A program made the translations under genes and the position numbers. Positions 17,097 through 23,606 of a stretch of 60,650 nt of DNA are shown in pieces (the stretch's first letter is position 1; each line of letters begins with the position of its first letter). This DNA is from Ruania rhizosphaerae (GTDB lineage Bacteria > Actinomycetota > Actinomycetes > Actinomycetales > Beutenbergiaceae). The stretch is from positions 1-60,650 of the forward strand of contig NZ_VSMB01000020.1 of NCBI RefSeq assembly GCF_009805705.1, read 5' to 3'. Below the pieces are notes generated by a model. The model was given only the letters and a program-made list of their open reading frames with translations, ran no database searches and was not told the DNA's origin.

Positions 17097-18162
17097 TGCC
17101 GTTCCAAGCGAACCATCGTTTCAGGCTGTTGTGCTCATTCCTGCCCAAGATTCCGCTGTTCTGAAGTTGCCCCACCACGATACCAGGTGAGATCCCGGCG
17201 ATCTGAGCGATTTTAATGATTTGGCGGTAAGACTGGGGCCGCGAGTCAAGGTCCGCTCCGCCGAGTAGTAGATGGGCGACGAGCCGATTCGCTTCGTACT
17301 CTAAATGGTTATCCTGGGTAGCGTCCTCGGCGTCGTCGGAATCGATGAACGGCCCGGTGAGGTCGTGCATCAGCGCATGCGCCGCCTCGTGGTAAAAGGT
17401 GAACCAGAAATGGTCGTCCGATAGGTGGCGCGCACTCAGTGAGATGAGCGGGGCTCCCTTGTACAGCCGAGTAGCTCCACTTGCGGTGCATCCCTTTGGC
17501 GTGCGGACTACCACGAGTCGAACGCCAGCGGAGGCGCAGGCTTCGACAAGTGCTGGCACAAATCTGGTCGGGTTTGACTGTCGGGTCAAAGCCCGGACTT
17601 CAGTTAGTGCCCGCTCGAAGCCTTTTGGTGTGAATGCGCTTTGGATAGTTACTCGGTTGGCTTGGAGCTCACAGGCTCTAAACCACACGGCTGTCGCGTT
17701 GGTCTGGTGTTCGTGTGCACGCGAGGTTCGGAAGAGGGCGTTGTCAACTTGGGCAGCGTAGGTGGCGTCCCATTCTGCGACGGTGTGGACGTCGAAGTAG
17801 TCCAGGCAGGCTGCTATACGTTGCTTCCAGGTCGTGGGCTGGGCGATCCAGCCCCATTCAGACATCTGCTTGAGTGGGAGCGCCCTGGACCAGGCATCCG
17901 CATGTACGCGATCGAGGTCATCGCGGTATTGAGCTTCTCGGGTGAGCCAGAAAGCGGCGGTTGCGCCAAGGTGATCCGAAAGTGCACGTGCCGTCGAGAG
18001 ATTGATGCCCAAGTCGCCAGAAAGTAAGCGTTCGAAGTCTAACGTCGTGAGGCCGGTTGCGTCGGCGACACGTTTGGGCGTTAAATGACGGTCACGCATT
18101 ACAGCCTGGATTGTTTCGCCAGGTGGGGAAGCCCACCGTGTCGAAATTCCACCATTGCTCAT
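17068..18162 (-). CDS. XRE-family regulator fused to ImmA/IrrE metallopeptidase (antitoxin type)
   Basis: A 364-residue two-domain protein. The N-terminal helix-turn-helix is of HigA type (LTPKRVADATGLTTLDFERLLSG; ALSDHLGATAAFWLTREAQY, residues about 25-80). The C-terminal ImmA/IrrE-like zinc peptidase has the HExxH motif His258-Glu-Ala-Ala-His262 in FYHEAAHALMH, with LEYEANRLVAHLLL downstream supplying the third ligand region. The start overlaps the stop of the upstream HigB-like toxin gene by 4 bp (ATGA). This domain pair is known from toxin-antitoxin loci and from SOS/phage regulators. It is convergent with and overlaps the aGPT-Pplase-like gene, so the two operons sit tail to tail. Confidence 0.85.
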   Translation of the reverse strand: MSNGGISTRWASPPGETIQAVMRDRHLTPKRVADATGLTTLDFERLLSGDLGINLSTARALSDHLGATAAFWLTREAQYRDDLDRVHADAWSRALPLKQMSEWGWIAQPTTWKQRIAACLDYFDVHTVAEWDATYAAQVDNALFRTSRAHEHQTNATAVWFRACELQANRVTIQSAFTPKGFERALTEVRALTRQSNPTRFVPALVEACASAGVRLVVVRTPKGCTASGATRLYKGAPLISLSARHLSDDHFWFTFYHEAAHALMHDLTGPFIDSDDAEDATQDNHLEYEANRLVAHLLLGGADLDSRPQSYRQIIKIAQIAGISPGIVVGQLQNSGILGRNEHNSLKRWFAWNGTTLEKARTQ

Positions 18163-18482
18163 GACGGCCTTCCAATCTGAGTCAGGCGAATTCGACGGAC
18201 CTGTGGCCAGTCGACGCTGCCGGTGTCGGTGATTCGTGGCCGTTTATGGTTCGACTCGAACGTCATGACGACTTCATCGGCGAGTTCAACTTCGAGCAAG
18301 TCGCACTCCTGTCCCCTTCGCGTCGTTCGACCGACGGGCATGTCGTCGATGCAGTCGACGGCTCGGAGGTCCGCGAGCCGGAGTCGTAGGACGCCTGCGA
18401 CGTCCTCGCCCAGCTGCGACGTGGCGACATCGGGGTCCTCACATATCGTCCGAAGCTCCTCGGTTTCAAAGGAAAGTATCAT
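18159..18482 (-). CDS. HigB-like RelE/ParE-superfamily toxin
   Basis: A 107-residue protein of the HigB-like (killer protein) branch of the RelE/ParE superfamily: MILSFETEELRTICEDP, then LRLRLADLRAVDCIDDMPVG, LLEVELADEVVMTFESNHKRP and the C-terminal VDWPQVRRIRLTQIG. Such toxins cleave mRNA on the ribosome. ATG 18482 is preferred over the upstream in-frame start at 18551, because the family begins with this strand and AGGA lies 10 bases upstream. Coupled by ATGA overlap to the XRE-ImmA gene, giving the toxin-first order of higBA operons. Confidence 0.75.
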   Translation of the reverse strand: MILSFETEELRTICEDPDVATSQLGEDVAGVLRLRLADLRAVDCIDDMPVGRTTRRGQECDLLEVELADEVVMTFESNHKRPRITDTGSVDWPQVRRIRLTQIGRPS

Positions 18483-18581
18483 CGGGTCGCCGTCCTGAAC
18501 TTGGTCCAGTCTCAAACCTACCCTCTCTGGTGGAGCAGACGAACGCGGCACGCGGTGTGCTTCTCCTTCCGCTAGCGCGGA

Positions 18582-18860
18582 TCACCGACCCGGCTCGCCC
18601 GGGTGCGGCGATGCCCCGTCCAGACGTCCCCCGGCGTAGACGACGAGGTCTGAGACGGTCACGAGGCTCTTGATGTCTTCATCGGGAATAGGAATCGACA
18701 GACGGTCTTCAATCGCCACCACGATCTCTGCGATGGCAAGCGAGTCGAGATCGAGGTCGTCGGTCAAAGACTTGCTGAGCGCGAGATCTTCAAGGGGGAT
18801 GCCTGTCACATCATTGATCACGTTGCGCAGGGCTGCGAGTACCTCTTCGTTGGTCGCCAC
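18582..18860 (-). CDS. Acyl carrier protein, orphan
   Basis: A 92-residue acyl carrier protein. The phosphopantetheine attachment site is Ser40 in DDLDLDSLAIAEIVVAIED, followed by IPIPDEDIKSLVTVSDLVVY, which is close to the AcpP pattern. GTG 18860 is preceded by GGAAGGAGACC. A longer frame to 18905 has no ribosome binding site. In Actinobacteria the main acpP normally lies with fabD, fabH and fabF; here it stands alone, next to the accessory island. It could be a second ACP for another pathway or the housekeeping one relocated; the sequence alone does not decide. The extra C-terminal tail (ASPHPGEPGR) is unusual. Confidence 0.85.
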   Translation of the reverse strand: MATNEEVLAALRNVINDVTGIPLEDLALSKSLTDDLDLDSLAIAEIVVAIEDRLSIPIPDEDIKSLVTVSDLVVYAGGRLDGASPHPGEPGR

Positions 18861-19259
18861 CCTGTGGTCTCCTTCCAATGTGCCGCCCCTGGGACGGCGG
18901 TGCACCGAGTGCCACGTTTGCGCCCGGACTCACCGCCACCTTACGGGCCGCGCGACGAGTGAGCCTACGCTTGTGGTGCGAATGACCTCAACGCGGAACC
19001 GTCCGCGCGGAAATTGGGGGTCCTCGTCTGCTCACGTCATCCTGGTGGAATACAGCGATCGCACCCCACGCTGGCTGAACCGTCCCGTAAGCCGAACCAC
19101 AACCGGCAAAATCCCGGGCCAGAAGGTCATGCAGACCCGACCACCCGGCTGACGTCCCGTAGCGGCCGTCCGGGCTTCATTACCGGGACCGGGAGGTCTT
19201 CTGACATCCGGACATGACAGCCCCGAACCCGCCACCAGACGTGGCCGAGCGACCCGGCT
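18861..19259. other. 399-bp gap between ACP and MFS genes
   Basis: Holds the ACP ribosome binding site and promoter at its left end. The rest has no recognisable gene; short frames on both strands lack motifs and ribosome binding sites. It separates the ACP start from the stop of the MFS gene, both on the minus strand. Confidence 0.55.
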
Positions 19260-20669
19260 TCAGGAGTCGCTGGTCGGCCCGCTCGGCCGACCCGTCTCGT
19301 GCGGTTCGGCGTCCACTGCAGCCTCGCCCAACGCCGACTCCGCGTGATCGTGCGGCTTCACGGGCCACAGCAACCCCAGCCCGACCACCAGCACCAACAC
19401 GATCCCGAGGATGCCCCAGTACTGGGCCTCGTCGGACGTCGCGGCGTCCGTGGTGGCGATTCCGACCGAGATCGCCACCGAGAACATCGCGGGGGCCAGG
19501 AAGCTCACGGCCCGCCCGGTGGTCGCGTACAGGCCGAACACCTCGCCCTCCCGCCCGGCAGGGATGAGCCGGGCGAGGAACGTACGCGAGGCCGACTGCG
19601 CGGGCCCGACGAAAGCAGCCAGGACCAGGCCGCACGTCCAGAACACGGTACGGCCGCCGTCGTGCAGGAAGAAGATCAACAGGCCCATGACCACCATCGA
19701 GATCAGGGCGGCCATGATCACCCGCTTCGGGCCGATCGCATCGTCTAGCCGGCCTGCGAGGATCGTGGCGATCCCGGCGACGACGTTCGCGACCACGCCG
19801 AAGATGATCACGTCGCCGGGGGAGAAGCCGAACACGCCGGCGGCGATCACCCCGCCGAAGGTGAACACCCCGGCGAGCCCGTCGCGGAAGACCGCGGAGG
19901 CGAGCAGGAAGTAGACCGTGTTGTGGTCGCGGTTCCACAGGTCGACCACCGTGCGCCACAGCAGTTTGTAGGAGCCGATGAGCCCGACCCGGGCCGTCGT
20001 CGGATCGCTGCGCCGCCGCCGGTCTCGCACCGTCAGCAGCACCGGGATGGAGAACGCCAGCGTCCACACCGCGCACAGCAGCATGCTGATCCGCACGTCG
20101 AGACCGTCCTCGGCGGTCACCCCGAACAGGCCGACGTCGGGCTCGATGAAGCCGAGGTAAACCACCAGTAGCAGTACGATCCCGCCCAGATACCCCATAC
20201 CCCAGCCCAGGCCGGAGACGCGGCCCACGTTCCGGGGCGTGGAGACATCGGCGAGCATCGCGTTGTAGTTCACGCCGGCGAACTCGAACGCGATGTTCCC
20301 GCCCGCGAGGAGCGCCAACCCCAGCCACAGGTACTCGGGGGCGGGCAGCACGAAGAACAAGCCCGCCGACGCAAGGATCACCAGGACCGTGTTGACCGCC
20401 AGCCACAGCGTGCGACGCCCCGCCCGGTCCGCCCGCTGACCCGTGACGGGGGCGAACAGCGCAATCAGGAACCCCGCGCCTGCGAGCACCCAGCCGAGTG
20501 TGCGCTCGGCCTCCGGGCCGAACGGGTCGGAGGTGAGATACACGGTGAACACGAAGGTGGTGATCACCGCGTTGAAAGCTGCCGACCCCCAGTCCCACAA
20601 CGACCAGGCGATCACCGGCCAGGTGAGGGTCCGATCCTTCGATGCCCACGGCAGAGGCGTGCTCGTCAT
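19260..20669 (-). CDS. MFS transporter, UMF1 (Atg22-like) family
   Basis: A 469-residue integral membrane protein with about 12 hydrophobic helices. The start MTSTPLPWASKDRTLTWPVIAWSLWDWGSAAFNAVI is characteristic of the UMF1/Atg22-like family (the WSLWDWGSAAFNAVI box). The RADRAGRRTLWL loop between helices 2 and 3 is the MFS signature. ATG 20669 is chosen because the family begins here; the open frame extends to 20843 but that stretch encodes intergenic repeats. Substrate unknown. Divergent from the methyltransferase gene, sharing a 230-bp intergenic region that holds four copies of a 20-bp element. Confidence 0.85.
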   Translation of the reverse strand: MTSTPLPWASKDRTLTWPVIAWSLWDWGSAAFNAVITTFVFTVYLTSDPFGPEAERTLGWVLAGAGFLIALFAPVTGQRADRAGRRTLWLAVNTVLVILASAGLFFVLPAPEYLWLGLALLAGGNIAFEFAGVNYNAMLADVSTPRNVGRVSGLGWGMGYLGGIVLLLVVYLGFIEPDVGLFGVTAEDGLDVRISMLLCAVWTLAFSIPVLLTVRDRRRRSDPTTARVGLIGSYKLLWRTVVDLWNRDHNTVYFLLASAVFRDGLAGVFTFGGVIAAGVFGFSPGDVIIFGVVANVVAGIATILAGRLDDAIGPKRVIMAALISMVVMGLLIFFLHDGGRTVFWTCGLVLAAFVGPAQSASRTFLARLIPAGREGEVFGLYATTGRAVSFLAPAMFSVAISVGIATTDAATSDEAQYWGILGIVLVLVVGLGLLWPVKPHDHAESALGEAAVDAEPHETGRPSGPTSDS

Positions 20670-20716
20670 GGACACACTGTGGCACTCGCGGGTGGCCAGC
20701 GGGTGTCCATCGCGCA

Positions 20717-20874
20717 AATCACACGTCGAATTGGCTACCCACGAACCCCACCCGCAGGAATCGCACGTCAATCTGGCGGTCGATCGCAGGTCCAGCAGCC
20801 AGATCGACGTCCGATTCCTGGCTATTCTGACGGGCGCCGTCACCCCTGGCTACGCTCGAACAACCAGATCGACG
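20717..20874. repeat. Four copies of a ~20-bp element between divergent genes
   Basis: GGAATCGCACGTCAATCTGG at 20757-20776 and its near inverted copy CCAGATCGACGTCCGATTCC at 20799-20818 (18 of 20 pairs) form a stem with a 22-base loop. A weaker direct copy lies at 20717-20734 and a weaker inverted copy at 20861-20876. They fill the region between the MFS and methyltransferase genes. They could be operator sites or a small dispersed repeat. Confidence 0.75.
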
Positions 20875-20899
20875 ATTGATTTCATGGAGGGGGAGGCGG

Positions 20900-22438
20900 A
20901 TGGTTGAGCCGGACGTCCAGGCAGTGCGGGCATTGCGCGCAGACTTCACCGACGCCGGCTACTCGGTGGATCGGCTGACCGAGCTTCTCGGCCCCGTCCC
21001 GATGGCGGCCCTGGGCCGCGAGCAGGTGCTGCCCGCGGTTCAGTCAGCTCGTGCCGCCGGCTCTGAGCCCACCGCACTGCTCGCCCGCCTGTTCCTCCTC
21101 GGCGACATCCTCACACCGGCCGAGGCGGAAGCTGCCCTCCCACGTCTCGGCGCCGAGCAGGCGCAACGGGCCGGGCTCCTCAGCGCCGACGTCCACGGGC
21201 TGCGCGGCGCCATCGACCTGCGCCCCATCGATACGCCCGACGGCGCGTTCTACCTGGCCGCCGATCTCGGGGAAGCCACCACCGGACGTGCCGTCGAACG
21301 CGACCACGTGCTCGGCGTCGGCGGAGCCTCGCGGACTCTCGCGGAGCTGACGGTCCGGCGCCCGGTCCACCGCGCACTCGACCTCGGCACAGGCTCCGGG
21401 GTGCAGGCACTCAACATCGCTCCGTTCGCCGACCAGGTCGTGGCCACCGATCTCGCGGCCCGGGCGCTCACGTTCGCCCGCTTCAACGCGGCCCTGAACG
21501 GTGTCGAACTCGATCTGCGCGAGGGCTCGATGCTGGAGCCGGTGGCTGGTGAGCGGTTCGACCTCGTCGTCTCCAACCCGCCGTTCGTGATCACGCCGCG
21601 CGAGTCGGGGCTGACCGAGTACACCTACCGGGACGGCGGCCGGCGCGGCGATGACCTGGTCCGTGACCTGATCACCGGGGTGGCGGACGTGCTCGCCCCG
21701 GCTGGCATCGCCCAGCTCCTCGGCAACTGGGAGGTGCACGAGGGGGAGGGGCCCTTCGATCGGATCCAGCAGTGGCTGGCCGACTCCGGCCTCGACGGCT
21801 GGGTGATCCAGCGTGAGAGCGCCGATCCGGCCGAGTACGCCGAGACCTGGTTGCGCGACGGCGGCATCACCCCCGACCGCGACCGCGCCGCCTGGGAGCG
21901 TGGGTACGCCGCGTGGCTGGCGGACTTTGAGGCCCGTGGCGTGACCGCCGTCGGGTTCGGGTACGTCACCCTGCACAAGCCCAATATCCCCGACGGCGCA
22001 GCGTCGCCTCCGCAGCCGTGGCACCGTGTGGAGGAGGTCACCGGCACGCTGCCCGGTGCCCACACCGGCGGTCTGTGGCCGGCAGTCGAGGCCACGCTGA
22101 CGGCGAAGGACGCACTCGTGCGGCTCACCGACACCGAGCTCGCTGACCATGCGCTCACGGTGTCCCCAGACGTGACCGAGGAGCGCCACTACCGGCCCGG
22201 ATCTGCGGACCCGGAGGTGATCGTGCTGCGGCAAGGGGGAGGCTTCGGGCGCACGGTCCGTGCCGACACGGCGCTCGCGGCCGTGGTGGGCACCTGCGAC
22301 GGCGACCTGACCGTGGCGCAGATCGCCGCGGGTGTCGCAGCGCTCACCGGCCTGGAGCGGGACGCGGTGCTCGACTCCGTGCTCCCCGACGTCCGGGGAC
22401 TGGTGACCGACGGGTTGCTGAGACTGCCTCGGCGCTGA
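20900..22438 (+). CDS. Class I SAM-dependent methyltransferase with N- and C-terminal extensions
   Basis: A 512-residue protein. An N-terminal helical domain (residues 1-90) precedes a Rossmann methyltransferase: the SAM loop ALDLGTGSGVQAL (about residue 163), VATDLAARALTFARFNA and the NPPF tetrapeptide in DLVVSNPPFVITPRESG (about residue 226), which marks N-methyltransferases acting on amide or base nitrogens (HemK/RlmG-like). A winged-helix-like C-terminal domain follows (residues about 430-512). The architecture matches a conserved actinobacterial family with DUF7059-type N-terminus; the target is not known. ATG 20900 is preceded by GGAGGGGGAGG. Directly after the stop is a strong hairpin. 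Confidence 0.85.
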   Translation: MVEPDVQAVRALRADFTDAGYSVDRLTELLGPVPMAALGREQVLPAVQSARAAGSEPTALLARLFLLGDILTPAEAEAALPRLGAEQAQRAGLLSADVHGLRGAIDLRPIDTPDGAFYLAADLGEATTGRAVERDHVLGVGGASRTLAELTVRRPVHRALDLGTGSGVQALNIAPFADQVVATDLAARALTFARFNAALNGVELDLREGSMLEPVAGERFDLVVSNPPFVITPRESGLTEYTYRDGGRRGDDLVRDLITGVADVLAPAGIAQLLGNWEVHEGEGPFDRIQQWLADSGLDGWVIQRESADPAEYAETWLRDGGITPDRDRAAWERGYAAWLADFEARGVTAVGFGYVTLHKPNIPDGAASPPQPWHRVEEVTGTLPGAHTGGLWPAVEATLTAKDALVRLTDTELADHALTVSPDVTEERHYRPGSADPEVIVLRQGGGFGRTVRADTALAAVVGTCDGDLTVAQIAAGVAALTGLERDAVLDSVLPDVRGLVTDGLLRLPRR

Positions 22439-22439
22439 C

Positions 22440-22484
22440 TGTGCGGTGGATTTCAGTCACTGTATGACTGCGGTCCACCGCACA
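22440..22484. terminator. Strong nested hairpin after the methyltransferase gene
   Basis: Outer arms TGTGCGGTGGA (22440-22450) and TCCACCGCACA (22474-22484) pair perfectly, and inner arms CAGTCA (22454-22459) and TGACTG (22465-22470) extend the stem around a 5-base loop. It starts two bases after the stop codon, so it most likely ends transcription or protects the mRNA 3' end, although no U-run follows. Confidence 0.75.
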
Positions 22485-22554
22485 GCACCGGAACCCATCC
22501 GCCCGGCGTGGTCTCCCAGTGATCTCCCAGCATCGGTGCTTATCGTGCAGCATC

Positions 22555-23475
22555 ATGGCCACGATGACTCCCGCGCGACCGCCTGGTGCGATGCCCTCGG
22601 CACCGCAGCCGGGGCGCGCTCGTCTGCGCGGGGCCGTGCCTCCGCTGCTGGGCGCGGTGGCCTGCGCGGTGGCGGTGATCGTGCTGTGGCGCATCTTCGT
22701 CACCACCGCCCGCGGGCAGCAGCTCGACGATGCCGCCGCTCTGGGCGCCTCCTTCGGGCGGGACACACTCGATCCGGTGCTGAACCCGGTGCTGACCGTC
22801 GTCTCCGAGCCGTTCGTCGCGGCCGCACTGCTCGCCGCGGTCATCGGTGCAGTGATCCAGCGCCGGCCCGCGATCGCGCTCGGTGCCGTGGCCATTCTCG
22901 GTGGTGCCAACCTCACCACGCAGGTACTCAAGGACCTGCTGGCACGGCCGGACCTGGGCGTCACCTACGTCCTGGAGAACTCGCTGCCTTCCGGGCACAC
23001 GACCGTGGCGGCGTCGGTGGCGGCCACGGCCCTGCTGATCGCGCCACGCCGCTGGCGGGGAACGGTCGCGGTCGCCGGTGTGGCCTACAGCGCACTTACC
23101 GGTCTCGGCACCCTGGTCGGAGGCTGGCACCGCCCCTCGGACGTGGTCAGCGCCTTCCTCGTGGTCGCGGTCTGGTACTTCCTGGTGGAGGCGGCGCGCC
23201 AACTCCCCGCCCGGGCGGCTCTCCCGCGCGGATACCGGCCCGCCCCACCGGTGAACGCGGCCACCGTACTGGTCGCTCTCGGAGCCCTGACAGGGCTGCT
23301 GTCGCTGGGGATCGGGGCCTGGGTGCTCAGCGCTCTTCCGCCGGTGGGCACAGTGATGGCCGCCACGGGCGGCTTGACCACCGCCGCCTATGTCGGGGGT
23401 AGTCTCGCGGTGGCAGCCGTCGCCTGCCTGACGACGGCTGGCATGCTGGTGATGCGGCCCTACCGCCGGGACTGA
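22555..23475 (+). CDS. PAP2-family membrane phosphatase
   Basis: A 306-residue membrane protein of the PAP2 (phosphatidic acid phosphatase type 2 / undecaprenyl-diphosphatase-like) superfamily. The three-part active site is visible: KDLLARPDLG (motif 1), NSLPSGHTTVAASVA with the catalytic His (motif 2) and GTLVGGWHRPSDVVSA (motif 3). There are about six to eight hydrophobic helices, plus an unusual hydrophobic C-terminal extension after the PAP2 core (residues about 225-300) without motifs. Start ATG 22555 is inferred from the basic N-terminus; a second ATG lies three codons on. Probable role: dephosphorylation of a lipid or prenyl phosphate at the outer face of the membrane. Confidence 0.85.
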   Translation: MATMTPARPPGAMPSAPQPGRARLRGAVPPLLGAVACAVAVIVLWRIFVTTARGQQLDDAAALGASFGRDTLDPVLNPVLTVVSEPFVAAALLAAVIGAVIQRRPAIALGAVAILGGANLTTQVLKDLLARPDLGVTYVLENSLPSGHTTVAASVAATALLIAPRRWRGTVAVAGVAYSALTGLGTLVGGWHRPSDVVSAFLVVAVWYFLVEAARQLPARAALPRGYRPAPPVNAATVLVALGALTGLLSLGIGAWVLSALPPVGTVMAATGGLTTAAYVGGSLAVAAVACLTTAGMLVMRPYRRD

Positions 23476-23519
23476 GCTGGCTCGTCCGGGTGGTGAGGCC
23501 GGCACCAGGTACTGTGCGC

Positions 23520-23558
23520 GGTGCGACGAGACGGCCCGGCACGTTGTACCGTCGCACC
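23520..23558. repeat. Inverted repeat in the topA leader
   Basis: Arms GGTGCGACG (23520-23528) and CGTCGCACC (23550-23558) pair perfectly around 21 bases, 49 bp before the topA start. It could be a leader hairpin or an operator. Confidence 0.6.
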
Positions 23559-23606
23559 TCGAGAGCACTGTGCGTAGCTGCGCACCCCGAACGAAGGAAG
23601 GTCCGC

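Noticed and set aside
10378-18551. The island as a complete prophage or conjugative element
   Set aside because: No integrase, portal, terminase, relaxase or transposase is present in this stretch; it looks like stacked small modules.
18906-19259. Short frames on both strands between ACP and MFS genes
   Set aside because: No ribosome binding sites, no recognisable motifs, and composition unlike the neighbouring genes.
20670-20843. N-terminal extension of the MFS transporter
   Set aside because: It translates the intergenic repeats; family members begin at the MTSTPLPW start.
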